Shown here: one piece after another, positions 16,915-25,556 of the stretch | Position numbering within the stretch: the first letter of the stretch is position 1 | Layout of the letters: the number at the start of each line of letters is the position of its first letter | Assembly (NCBI GenBank): GCA_964011275.1 | Contig: CAXGOB010000056.1 | Span: 1 to 33,005 of the forward strand | Direction of reading: 5' to 3' | Length of the DNA: 33,005 bases | From: UBA7328 sp002471345 | GTDB lineage: Bacteria > Bacteroidota > Bacteroidia > Chitinophagales > Saprospiraceae | Notes under the pieces: model-generated | What the model was told of the DNA's origin: nothing | Seen by the model: the letters and a program-made list of their open reading frames with translations, nothing else | The model's database searches: none | Position numbers and translations under genes: made by a program

Positions 16915-16990
16915 TTCTATATTGAATTAGGCAGGATATATTATCATTTTTGTTAAATTCAAACATTATTAACTTCCAAATTTTACTAGC

Positions 16991-17452
16991 ATGAAAAAAG
17001 TAATTTTTACAATTCTTACCATGACCTTTCTATCAACTACGGGATTTTCTCAATTCAAAGTTGGAGCAGGAGTTAACACACTTTTTGATGGTGGATATTT
17101 TGGGCTTTCAGCAAAAGGACATTATACAATAAATGAACAGTTTGCTGGGCAAGCATCATTTACTTATTTCTTTGAGGATTTTTCAGCTTGGAATCTTGAC
17201 CTCGATGTTCATTATAATGGTTTTCAAATTGGTGATTTAGAAGGATTCAGATTGACACCGTTTGCAGGACTAAATGTTTTTAGAACAAGTGTTTCAATCG
17301 GAGCCATTACAAGTGGAGATACAGATTTAAATTTGAATATAGGTATGAATGGAACAGTTCCTATTACAGATAGCCTTGATTTATATGTAGAACCCAAATT
17401 TATTTTTGGGGATGGTAGCACATTTGGTATTGCTGCAGGTGTCTACTTCTAG
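16991..17452 (+). CDS. Small outer-membrane beta-barrel protein
   Basis: This 153-residue protein has a signal peptide ending GFSQ (1-20). The rest alternates hydrophobic and polar residues in strand-like blocks (GYFGLSAKGHYTI, FAGQASFTYFF, WNLDLDVHYNGF, FRLTPFAGLNVF) and ends in an aromatic residue (FGIAAGVYF), as outer-membrane barrels do. The predicted barrel has about eight strands, of the OmpW/OmpA-like or Bacteroidota outer_membrane_beta-barrel type. The ligand, if any, is unknown. It stands alone between the fusion hydrolase and a strong terminator. Confidence 0.8.
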   Translation: MKKVIFTILTMTFLSTTGFSQFKVGAGVNTLFDGGYFGLSAKGHYTINEQFAGQASFTYFFEDFSAWNLDLDVHYNGFQIGDLEGFRLTPFAGLNVFRTSVSIGAITSGDTDLNLNIGMNGTVPITDSLDLYVEPKFIFGDGSTFGIAAGVYF

Positions 17453-17486
17453 TCTTTCCAAAAAGATATAATTTTTAAATTTACTC

Positions 17487-17525
17487 GGTTCCTTCTTTTC
17501 TTAATTGAAGGAACCATTTTTATTT
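17487..17525 (+). terminator. Rho-independent terminator after the beta-barrel gene
   Basis: A 9-bp perfect stem, GGTTCCTTC / GAAGGAACC, with an 11-base loop is followed by ATTTTTATTT. It lies 34 bases after the stop codon. Confidence 0.9.
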
Positions 17526-17598
17526 CAGATAATGAATAGAATTTCTTTCCTAACAAGAAGTATGACTTGACTATATTTGAGCACGAACACATTTGTAT

Positions 17599-19497
17599 AT
17601 GACACATCAGATTAAATCATTAGCAGAATATAAATCGGCTTATAAAAAGAGCGTAGATAATCCTGAAGAATTTTGGGCTGAACAAGCTGAGACATTTACT
17701 TGGAAGGAGAAGTGGAGTAGTGTTTTAAATTGGAACTTTGATGAACCCAATATAAAATGGTTTGAAGGTGCAAAATTAAACATTACAGAAAACTGTCTTG
17801 ACCGGCATATTGAGGATAGAGGAGATCAAACTGCAATCCTTTGGGAACCCAATGAAATAGATGGGGAAGTAAAAAAGTACACTTACAAAGAGTTATTATC
17901 AGAAGTATGTAGATGTGCTAATGGTCTAAAAGCATTAGGGATAGGAAAAGGAGATAGGGTAGTCTTCTATATGCCTATGGTGCCAGAATTGGCAATTGGT
18001 GTTCTGGCATGTGCTCGTATAGGAGCTGTTCATTCAGTTGTTTTTGCTGGTTTTTCGGCTCAGGCATTGGCGGATCGAATTAATGATGCCACAGCTAAAG
18101 CTGTTATTTGTAGTGATTTTAATAAGAGAGGAGTCAAGAATATTCCAGTTAAGCAAGTGGTGGACGATGCTTTGGACAAAGGATGTCCATCCATTGATTT
18201 TGTTTTAGTTCATAAAAATACTGGAGACCAAATAAAAATTGATAGTAAAATAGACAAGTGGTGGCATGAAGAATGTGACGAACAATCTGAAGTATGCGAA
18301 CCAGAGCTCATGGATGCAGAGGATATGCTCTTTATTTTATATACTTCTGGATCGACTGGAAAACCAAAAGGTGTAGTACATACATGTGGTGGATATATGG
18401 TCTATTCATGTTATACTTTCAAGAATGTTTTTCAATATGAAGATGGTGATATCTACTGGTGTACTGCAGATATTGGTTGGATCACAGGTCACTCTTACAT
18501 TGTATATGGACCCTTACTAGCAGGAGCAACCACTGTTATGTTTGAAGGTGTTCCCACTTTTCCAGATGCAGGTAGGTTTTGGCAAATCTGTGAAAAACAT
18601 AAAGTGAATCAATTTTATACCGCCCCTACAGCGATAAGAGCCTTAATGGCAAAAGGAGATGATATCCCTGCTAAATATGATCTCTCTTCCATCAAGATGT
18701 TAGGGTCAGTAGGAGAGCCTATTAATGAAGAGGCATGGCATTGGTATGACAAACATATTGGAAAGGGAAAAGCTCCAATAATAGACACTTGGTGGCAGAC
18801 AGAAACAGGAGGGATTATGATCACTCCTCTTCCTGGTATTACAGACACTAAGCCTACTTATGCATCTTACCCTATGCCTGGCATTCAAACATTATTAATG
18901 GATGCCGATGGTAATGAAGTAAGAGGGAATAATGTAGAGGGCTTGTTATGTGTCAAATTTCCGTGGCCATCTATACTTCGTACTACTTATGGTGACCATG
19001 AACGATGCAAGCAGACCTACTTCTCCACTTTTGATGGGATGTATTTCACAGGTGATGGGGCCAGACGAGATGAAGAAGGGAGAATAAGAGTTATAGGAAG
19101 AGTAGACGATGTGATCAATGTCTCTGGTCATAGAATGGGCACAGCAGAAGTAGAGAATGCCATCAATGAACATCATAATGTTATTGAGTCGGCAGTAGTA
19201 GGCTACCCTCATGATATTAAAGGTCAAGGTATCTATGCTTACGTCATTGTGGATGAAGAAGGAGTTTCTAAAGAGAATTTGTCAAATGAAATTAAAGCTG
19301 TAGTCACTAAGGAAATTGGTCCAATTGCGAAACCGGATAAAATCCAAGTAGTCCATGGGCTACCCAAAACAAGGTCTGGAAAGATAATGAGGCGGATTTT
19401 GAGAAAAATTGCATCAGGGGACACTTCCGGACTTGGAGATACATCTACATTGCTCAATCCTGACATTGTGGATAGCATTAAGGCAGGAGCGATATGA
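17599..19497 (+). CDS. acs: Acetyl-CoA synthetase
   Basis: This cytoplasmic ligase makes acetyl-CoA from acetate, ATP and CoA through acetyl-AMP. At 632 residues it is close to the usual ~650. The AMP-binding P-loop is YTSGSTGKPKGVVHT (from residue 248), followed by DIGWITGHSYIVYGPL and DTWWQTETGG, the acetate-pocket motif typical of Acs. The hinge region YFTGDGARRDEEGRI and the C-terminal PKTRSGKIMRR follow, where Lys595 is the conserved acetylation-controlled lysine. I chose ATG 17599; the TTG six bases earlier is less likely. A TATATTTG -7-like element sits at 17572-17579. The stop codon overlaps the start of the MATE gene (ATGA), so the two are translationally coupled. Confidence 0.97.
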   Translation: MTHQIKSLAEYKSAYKKSVDNPEEFWAEQAETFTWKEKWSSVLNWNFDEPNIKWFEGAKLNITENCLDRHIEDRGDQTAILWEPNEIDGEVKKYTYKELLSEVCRCANGLKALGIGKGDRVVFYMPMVPELAIGVLACARIGAVHSVVFAGFSAQALADRINDATAKAVICSDFNKRGVKNIPVKQVVDDALDKGCPSIDFVLVHKNTGDQIKIDSKIDKWWHEECDEQSEVCEPELMDAEDMLFILYTSGSTGKPKGVVHTCGGYMVYSCYTFKNVFQYEDGDIYWCTADIGWITGHSYIVYGPLLAGATTVMFEGVPTFPDAGRFWQICEKHKVNQFYTAPTAIRALMAKGDDIPAKYDLSSIKMLGSVGEPINEEAWHWYDKHIGKGKAPIIDTWWQTETGGIMITPLPGITDTKPTYASYPMPGIQTLLMDADGNEVRGNNVEGLLCVKFPWPSILRTTYGDHERCKQTYFSTFDGMYFTGDGARRDEEGRIRVIGRVDDVINVSGHRMGTAEVENAINEHHNVIESAVVGYPHDIKGQGIYAYVIVDEEGVSKENLSNEIKAVVTKEIGPIAKPDKIQVVHGLPKTRSGKIMRRILRKIASGDTSGLGDTSTLLNPDIVDSIKAGAI

Positions 19498-20846
19498 TCA
19501 ATATCGCAGGATTCCTCACAGAGTACCGCGATGACTTCCGAAAGAATATAAAACTAGCTACTCCAATAATGACCGGTCAATTAGGGCAAGTCATTGTTAA
19601 TGTGGTAGACAATCTCATGGTGGGTCGTCTTGGATCTGCCTCATTAGCATCTGTATCGTTAGCCATATCAATATGCATAGTATTTATAATTGTGGGTACG
19701 GGTATTTCTTTTGCATTGCCTCCTCTTTTAGCCAAAGCAGATGGTGCGAATCAACATAGACGAGTAGGGGTGTATTTCTATCATAGTTTGATCATAAACT
19801 TAGTCTATGCAGCATTTTCGATATTATCAATTGAGCTTATAGTTCCATTTATTGGCTATTTAGGTCATGACCCAGAAGTAGTCCAATTAGCAATACCATA
19901 TATACGAATCACTGCTTATGCCATGATTCCAATGATGCTATTTCAATCATTCAGATGTTTTGCTGATGGATTATCTAATACTTTGATTCCTATGATCGCC
20001 ATCATTGTGGCTAATGTTGCTAATATTATAATGAACTACATGTTCATCTTTGGAAATTGGGGAGCTCCTAATCTTGGTGTAAGAGGAGCAGCAGTGAGTA
20101 CGCTCTTAGCTAGGATACTTATGCTATTGATCATTTTTGTTTTAATATTTCAAAGGAAGAGATTGTGGAATCTATTAAAAGTCAATGCACTAAAACTTAG
20201 GAAGAAATTTTTTGATGATTTATTCAAGATAGGATTTCCCACCTCCTTGCAGATGTTTTTTGAAGTTTCTGGATTTGCGGGAGCGGCTCTCCTCATGGGT
20301 GTAGTAAGTAAAGATGCACAAGCAGCGCATCAGATTGCTATAAACATGTCAGCAGTGACTTTTTTAATATGTTCTGGACTCGGAATGGCTGCTACTATAA
20401 GAGTAGGAAACAGGCTTGGTGAAAAGAATGCTTTAGGCGTTCGAAGAGCAGGACTCAGTAGTATTTATCAAGTAGTGCTTATCATGTTCGTGTTTGCTCT
20501 AATAATGGTCTTGTTCAGAAATGTACTTCCCACATTTTATATCAATGATGTGAATGTGATTTCTATTGCTTCTACATTACTCATAGCTGCTGCTATATTT
20601 CAGATTCCCGATGGAATACAGGTTGTGACACTTGGAGCTTTAAGAGGTCTGCAAGATGTAAAGGTGCCCACTTTTATCACTTTTGTTGCCTATTGGATAT
20701 TCGGCTTGCCATTTTCATACTTCTCAACATTTTATTTTGATTTAGGTCCGGTAGGTATTTGGCTAGGTCTAGTTGTTGGATTAGTCATATCATCCTCGTT
20801 ATTGACTTGGCGTTTTTGGAAAAAGAGTAAGGTTTTGCCCAACTAG
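19494..20846 (+). CDS. MATE family multidrug/metabolite exporter (NorM-like)
   Basis: This 450-residue integral membrane protein has about 12 hydrophobic helices in two similar halves. The first half contains PIMTGQLGQVIVNVVDNLMV, and the second contains GFPTSLQMFFEVSGFAGAAL and GLGMAATIRVGNRLG. The VDNLMVGRLG and AHQIAINM motifs are typical of the NorM branch, which exports cationic compounds in exchange for Na+ or H+. It overlaps acs by four bases (ATGA). The link between acetate activation and export is not explained by known pathways; shared transcription may simply be opportunistic. Confidence 0.93.
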   Translation: MINIAGFLTEYRDDFRKNIKLATPIMTGQLGQVIVNVVDNLMVGRLGSASLASVSLAISICIVFIIVGTGISFALPPLLAKADGANQHRRVGVYFYHSLIINLVYAAFSILSIELIVPFIGYLGHDPEVVQLAIPYIRITAYAMIPMMLFQSFRCFADGLSNTLIPMIAIIVANVANIIMNYMFIFGNWGAPNLGVRGAAVSTLLARILMLLIIFVLIFQRKRLWNLLKVNALKLRKKFFDDLFKIGFPTSLQMFFEVSGFAGAALLMGVVSKDAQAAHQIAINMSAVTFLICSGLGMAATIRVGNRLGEKNALGVRRAGLSSIYQVVLIMFVFALIMVLFRNVLPTFYINDVNVISIASTLLIAAAIFQIPDGIQVVTLGALRGLQDVKVPTFITFVAYWIFGLPFSYFSTFYFDLGPVGIWLGLVVGLVISSSLLTWRFWKKSKVLPN

Positions 20847-20944
20847 TTTTCTTTATTGGGTTGGTTATTCACATTATAGGATATTAAGATCTAATAATTA
20901 CCATAAATGGGATAAGGGGTGAATCCTTACCTGTTGTCTGCTAT

Positions 20945-21580
20945 ATGAATAAGCTAAAAAATATTTTGAATAAAGTAGGTATGAAAACGGTAACAATCTT
21001 CTTCTTGGTGATGATGGTTCAGGTTTTAGGATATACACAGTCTAATCTTTCTACAACTCTTAGCATTACTTCTGAAAATGAAGAATCCATTTGTGCTGAT
21101 GTAGAAATCACCAATAACAACAATGAAGAGATTAAGATCTTAGGGCAAAATGTAAGATTGTTTTACGATTCAAAGAACTTATCTATTGATAATATTACTC
21201 TATCTGAAGGTACAGCTCCAAGTTCTTATAGCTTAGAAATCATATCAGAAGAAAGTAATCTATCTAAAAAAGGTGGAGCTCAGTTGTCATTTGAAGACAA
21301 CTTAGGATATGTAAACTATAATGTGAATTTGGATTATGATTATTTGTTTGATGGTCTTATCCATCCGACAGAAACTCTTTCAGTTCAGTCAGTTTGCTTT
21401 AATAAAAAGAATAAAGATGTTTCTATAGATGCAATAGTTTTAGCTGAAGATGGCATTACTAATAAGTACAGCAGAGCATTTACAGTGATAGAATCTGCAC
21501 CAACCAAACAAGATTTAATATTACCCACTACTCTTACAGACCTAGAGTACCAAGAAGAATTAGCCAGTTTGAACCAATAA
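20945..21580 (+). CDS. Secreted protein of unknown function
   Basis: I do not recognise this 211-residue protein. A long basic N terminus precedes a hydrophobic signal segment (TVTIFFLVMMVQVLGYTQS), and a start at the internal ATG 20981 would give a more normal signal peptide. The mature part reads as beta-rich and resembles a cohesin- or Ig-like sandwich in tone (ICADVEITNNNNEEIKILG, NVRLFYDSKNLSI), with a short Asn repeat. It lacks a type IX sorting domain at the C terminus. A strong terminator follows. Confidence 0.7.
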   Translation: MNKLKNILNKVGMKTVTIFFLVMMVQVLGYTQSNLSTTLSITSENEESICADVEITNNNNEEIKILGQNVRLFYDSKNLSIDNITLSEGTAPSSYSLEIISEESNLSKKGGAQLSFEDNLGYVNYNVNLDYDYLFDGLIHPTETLSVQSVCFNKKNKDVSIDAIVLAEDGITNKYSRAFTVIESAPTKQDLILPTTLTDLEYQEELASLNQ

Positions 21581-21630
21581 GAGCAAACAAAGATTCATAG
21601 TTCAGTTCTTGATTTAGCAATTTGTTAGTG

Positions 21631-21665
21631 AAGCATATCTTTGGGAAAGGATATGCTTTTTTGTT
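21631..21665 (+). terminator. Rho-independent terminator after the secreted protein gene
   Basis: A 9-bp perfect stem, AAGCATATC / GATATGCTT, with a 10-base loop runs into TTTTTTGTT. It lies 50 bases after the stop codon. Confidence 0.9.
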
Positions 21666-21784
21666 AATAATCGACCGTTTCTGCCAATACATATCATATT
21701 ATTTTAATATTTACACTTTATACTTGGAGTAAGCTGCATAGCACCCAGACTTTTCTGAGATGAACTTGTAAACTTATATGCTAG

Positions 21785-23065
21785 ATGACATTTAAAGAAT
21801 TGGGACTGAATGAAGCACTTCAAGAGGCCATATCATTCATGGGTTTTGAAAATGCTACTCCAATTCAAGAGCAAGCTATTCCTATTATTTTGGATGGCAA
21901 GGACATATTAGCATGTGCCCAGACGGGTACAGGTAAAACTGCTGCGTTTATTCTTCCTATCCTTAATATACTTACTGATAAACCTAAAGATGGAATAAAG
22001 ACACTTGTAATTGCTCCTACCAGAGAACTAGCAATGCAAATAGAACAACAGGTTCAGGGCTTCTCCTATTTTGCTGGAGTAAGTAGTATTTCTATTTATG
22101 GTGGAGGATCTGGAGCCGAATTTCATGAAGAAAAGGAAGCACTTAAAAACGGTACCGATATAATCGTAGCTACCCCTGGAAAACTCATTTCACATTTGAA
22201 TATGGGTTATGCTGATTTCTCATCTGTAGAATTCCTTATTCTGGATGAAGCAGATAGAATGTTGGATATGGGATTCTTTGAGGATATTCAGCGCATTGTA
22301 AAAGCACTACCAGGAAAAAGACAAACACTTTTATTCAGTGCCACATTCCCTCCTAAGATCAAAAAACTAGCTCAAAATATTCTAATTGATCACGCGGAGA
22401 TCAGACTTGCAGTGTCTAAGCCAGCTGCAGGTGCACTTCAGGCCGCCTATTTAGTTCATGATGAACACAAGACATCATTGATCAAATATTTAATTGATCA
22501 AAAACCCTCTTATGAAAGCATCATCATCTTTACAGGTACTAAAAAGAATGTAAATAATATTGTCCGCGGTCTCTATAATTCAAAATATGAAGTAAAAGCC
22601 GTTTCATCTGATTTAGTTCAGAAGGATAGGGAAGATGCTTTGAGGAAGTTTAAATCTAAACAAACAAGAGTTTTAGTTGCTACTGACGTATTAAGTAGAG
22701 GTATTGATATCAAAGGCATTAACCTAGTCATCAACTACGACGTACCTAGTGATGGAGAAGATTATGTACATCGAGTTGGCAGAACAGCTAGAGCAGATAG
22801 CACAGGGGTTGCACTCACTCTTGTGAATACAGACGATATGTATAAGCTCAAAAGAATAGAGCGATTAATAGAGTCAGAAGTGCCAAAAGTTCCTATTCCA
22901 CCTGAAATTGGCAAAAGTCCAGAATGGGATCCTAAACCTAGAGGCAGAAGTTATGGCGGAAGATCTGGTGGTAAAGGTGGCAGAAACCAAGGAGGAGGAA
23001 GAGGTCATGGTGGAAGATCTGGAGGAAATAGAAAAGGCCCCCGAAAAGGAGGCCCTCGTAGATAA
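21785..23065 (+). CDS. DEAD-box ATP-dependent RNA helicase (RhlE/DeaD-like)
   Basis: This 426-residue RNA helicase unwinds short RNA duplexes with ATP, in ribosome assembly, cold adaptation or mRNA decay. The Q motif (FKELGLNEALQE..ATPIQEQAIP, residues 3-33), Walker A AQTGTGKT (45-52), PTREL (78-82), DEAD (154-157), SAT (185-187) and HRVGRTAR (329-336) are all intact. The C-terminal ~45 residues are an RGG/GGR-rich basic tail (from ~381) that binds RNA. RhlE-type is the best guess, although several paralogues usually exist in Bacteroidota. The end converges on ndk with only 22 bases between the stop codons. Confidence 0.94.
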   Translation: MTFKELGLNEALQEAISFMGFENATPIQEQAIPIILDGKDILACAQTGTGKTAAFILPILNILTDKPKDGIKTLVIAPTRELAMQIEQQVQGFSYFAGVSSISIYGGGSGAEFHEEKEALKNGTDIIVATPGKLISHLNMGYADFSSVEFLILDEADRMLDMGFFEDIQRIVKALPGKRQTLLFSATFPPKIKKLAQNILIDHAEIRLAVSKPAAGALQAAYLVHDEHKTSLIKYLIDQKPSYESIIIFTGTKKNVNNIVRGLYNSKYEVKAVSSDLVQKDREDALRKFKSKQTRVLVATDVLSRGIDIKGINLVINYDVPSDGEDYVHRVGRTARADSTGVALTLVNTDDMYKLKRIERLIESEVPKVPIPPEIGKSPEWDPKPRGRSYGGRSGGKGGRNQGGGRGHGGRSGGNRKGPRKGGPRR

Positions 23066-23087
23066 ATCTATTTTTTTAGTTTCTGTA

Positions 23088-23507
23088 TTAGAACATTTCA
23101 GTTCCAGCAAAATGAAAATTAGCTTCAATTAATGCATTCTCATCAGAATCTGCTCCGTGGACAGCATTCTCGCCAATACTCGTGGCATATAACTTTCTGA
23201 TAGTACCATCTGCAGCTTCAGCAGGATTTGTTGCACCAATAAGCTTTCTATAGTCTTCTACCGCATTATCTTTTTCTAATACTGCTGCAACTATTGGCCC
23301 TGAACTCATGAATTCGACCAGTTCTCCATAAAATGGTCTCTCTTTATGCACAGCATAGAACTCTCCAGCCTTTTCTGCACTCAATTTAGTATATTTCATT
23401 GCTTTGATCCTGAAACCAGCATTATTGACCATTGCTAAAACATTACCAATATTTCCGGCTTTTACAGCATCTGGTTTGATCATAGTGAAGGTGATATTAC
23501 CTGCCAT
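23088..23507 (-). CDS. ndk: Nucleoside diphosphate kinase
   Basis: This 139-residue cytoplasmic enzyme passes the gamma phosphate from ATP to other nucleoside diphosphates. The substrate-binding start TFTMIKPDAVKAGNIG, the FYAVHKERPFYGELVEFMSSGP stretch and the NAVHGADS motif with the catalytic His117 are all present, and the length is normal. It is divergent from the NrnA-type gene and converges on the helicase gene. The start codon is ATG 23507. Confidence 0.97.
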   Translation of the reverse strand: MAGNITFTMIKPDAVKAGNIGNVLAMVNNAGFRIKAMKYTKLSAEKAGEFYAVHKERPFYGELVEFMSSGPIVAAVLEKDNAVEDYRKLIGATNPAEAADGTIRKLYATSIGENAVHGADSDENALIEANFHFAGTEMF

Positions 23508-23583
23508 TAATTCTATTTTTATTTTGGGCGCGAAAATATGATAATTACAAACTATTATCTCAGTCTGGAGCGGTTATTTTATA

Positions 23584-23591
23584 TACCTTCG
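23584..23591 (+). promoter_or_regulatory. -7 element for the nrnA-like gene
   Basis: TACCTTCG, followed by CGG, matches the Bacteroidota -7 element TAnnTTTG in seven of eight bases. It would place the RNA start near 23598, a very short leader before ATG 23615. No convincing -33 TTTG was found. Confidence 0.4.
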
Positions 23592-23614
23592 CGGCTGCTC
23601 ATTTGAAAAATTAT

Positions 23615-24622
23615 ATGGAAGGGCTGGATCAGCTAAAAGATATTCTTAAAATACCAACCACTATTGCCATCATTGTGCATAGGAATCCTGATGGTGATGC
23701 CTTAGGCTCAGGACTAGGTTTAGCACTTTTTTTAAGAAAGAAAGGGCATAGCGTACACCTTATACTTCCTAGTGAATATCCTCCTGCATTTGAATTTTTG
23801 CCTACTATTAAAGATGCAATAGTTTATGATCTTCATCCTCAACGGACTACAGAAATCCTCACTAATTCGGAATTGATATTTTGCCTAGATTTTAATGCAT
23901 TTGATAGAATAGAAAGAATAGCACCTATCCTGCTGGATCTAAAAAAGAAGAAATATGTGATGATTGATCATCACCTTGACCCAGAGCCTTTTGCTGATTT
24001 TGTCATGTCAGACACTTCTGCTAGTTCTACTTGTGAGATGGTCTATCAATTTATCGAAGAATTAGGGGAAATAAAGAAATTAGATATCAACATTGGTACT
24101 TGTTTGTTTACAGGAATTATAACAGATACAGGATCTTTTAAATATGCTACAAATCCTGAAACCTACAGAGTTGCTGGTGAATTGAAAAAGATAGGAGTTG
24201 ACGATTATCAAGTACAGGATAATATTTTTAATGCCTGGACAGAAGGTCAAATGATACTCCTGGGACATTGTCTTCGCAACAGGATGGAACTTATACCCGA
24301 ATATTCTACGGGTATAATTTATTTAGACGCTTCCGACTATAAAAAATATCAGATATCTAGAGGGGACACAGAAGGAGTGGTAAACTACATTTTGATGATC
24401 AAGGGAATTAAAATGGCTCTGTTCATACGAGATATGCATGGCACAATCAGAATGTCATTAAGGTCCAAAGGTGATATCTCTGTTCAGGATATAGCTAGAA
24501 ACCATTTTAGTGGAGGAGGTCATAAAAATGCTTCTGGAGGAACATCAAAAGAAGGAATTGAAGAAACTATAAATACATTCAAAAGCTTATTACCTAAGTA
24601 TATTGAGAAAGTAGAATTATGA
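23615..24622 (+). CDS. DHH-family phosphoesterase, NrnA-like (oligoribonuclease/pAp phosphatase)
   Basis: This 335-residue enzyme (start ATG 23615; the TTG four codons earlier is less likely) has the DHH and DHHA1 domains. Metal-binding motifs are HRNPDGDALGS (22-32), LDFNAFDRIE with Asp92, and MIDHH (116-120); the DHHA1 signature GGGHKNASGG is at 300-309. Family members degrade nano-RNAs (2-5 nt) and dephosphorylate pAp. This job suits a genome that lacks the E. coli Orn enzyme. Its stop codon overlaps the next gene (ATGA), so the two are coupled. Confidence 0.92.
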   Translation: MEGLDQLKDILKIPTTIAIIVHRNPDGDALGSGLGLALFLRKKGHSVHLILPSEYPPAFEFLPTIKDAIVYDLHPQRTTEILTNSELIFCLDFNAFDRIERIAPILLDLKKKKYVMIDHHLDPEPFADFVMSDTSASSTCEMVYQFIEELGEIKKLDINIGTCLFTGIITDTGSFKYATNPETYRVAGELKKIGVDDYQVQDNIFNAWTEGQMILLGHCLRNRMELIPEYSTGIIYLDASDYKKYQISRGDTEGVVNYILMIKGIKMALFIRDMHGTIRMSLRSKGDISVQDIARNHFSGGGHKNASGGTSKEGIEETINTFKSLLPKYIEKVEL

Positions 24623-25509
24623 GATTATTACAATGGCTAGTATTTGGTATTATCATCACTTTACTGATGAATTGCCAGAGTGAGAATGGTAAAAAAGCTA
24701 GCAGCTTTGATTTGATTTTTTACTCTAATGAAAGTGGTATTAAACCACAACCTGGTGAGTATGCATATTTCCAAATGGATATTCTAGATGATAAAAAGAA
24801 TGTTCTTCAGTCTTATCGGAAACAAAAAAGAATGCCTAGTATAAAGATTCCAATTGCTAGTAGTACTACCTACAGGCAAAACCCAATCCCAGATGCACTA
24901 AGACAAATGTCATTGAATGACAGTGTAGGAATAATTATTCCTAGAGATTCAATTCCTGATCTTTCTGATGGATATGAGGAGCTAGTCTATTTGGAATATG
25001 TTCTTGTTCTTAAAGAAATCTTGTCTGAAGGAGCATATAATGCACGAGTAGAGGAAGAAAGAGCAAAAGATTTGGCACAAATGACAGCGAACAAAGCGCG
25101 GCTACCAGAAATTGAAGCATTGGCTGAAGAAACCATAAATAGCGTAAAATCAGGCAAAATTCAATTGAGCTACCTAGAAAATGGTCTGGGATACCTAGTT
25201 CATGAACTCGGTACTGGTGAAATGCCTGCAAAAGATCGAATGGTAAGTGCCCAATATTATGGGGCACTTCAATCAAACGGAAACCGTTTTGACGATTCTT
25301 TTTCAAAAGGAAGGGCCTATTCTTTTAGGCTAGGAAGAGGAGCTGTTATCCAAGGATGGGATGAAGGATTTATGTTATTTCCTGTAGGCACTAAAGCAAG
25401 TCTATTCATTCCGTCTGATATGGGATATGGAGAAAGAGGATCAGGAGCTAGTATTCCTCCAGGATCTGACTTATATTTTTATGTAGAGTTTGAAGAAATG
25501 TTTTATTGA
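24619..25509 (+). CDS. FKBP-type peptidyl-prolyl isomerase lipoprotein (GldI-like candidate)
   Basis: This 296-residue lipoprotein has a signal ending LLMNC (Cys19). The N-terminal half (~20-150) looks FKBP-like in outline but is degenerate; a charged helical linker follows (~150-180). The C-terminal FKBP domain (~183-296) has YYGALQSNGNRFDDSF, GRGAVIQGWDEGFMLFPVG, FIPSDMGYGERG and SGASIPPGSDLYFYVEF, the classical active-site pocket. It would speed proline isomerisation in exported proteins in the periplasm. As I recall, an FKBP lipoprotein just after an NrnA-type gene is the position of gldI (gliding/T9SS) in Flavobacteria, so that role is possible but not shown. It overlaps the previous gene by four bases. 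Confidence 0.85.
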   Translation: MRLLQWLVFGIIITLLMNCQSENGKKASSFDLIFYSNESGIKPQPGEYAYFQMDILDDKKNVLQSYRKQKRMPSIKIPIASSTTYRQNPIPDALRQMSLNDSVGIIIPRDSIPDLSDGYEELVYLEYVLVLKEILSEGAYNARVEEERAKDLAQMTANKARLPEIEALAEETINSVKSGKIQLSYLENGLGYLVHELGTGEMPAKDRMVSAQYYGALQSNGNRFDDSFSKGRAYSFRLGRGAVIQGWDEGFMLFPVGTKASLFIPSDMGYGERGSGASIPPGSDLYFYVEFEEMFY

Positions 25510-25556
25510 TCAATATTGATTTCAGAATTATTTGTACCTAATAAAAAAGAAGGACA

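Noticed and set aside
20880..20944. Possible riboswitch-like hairpin (TAAGG/CCTTA) before the unknown secreted protein
   Set aside because: The stem is only 5 bp, with no conserved riboswitch core or ligand-related gene downstream.
22874..23132. Alternative ORFs over the helicase tail on both strands
   Set aside because: They arise from the repetitive GGR/RGG codons of the helicase C terminus.
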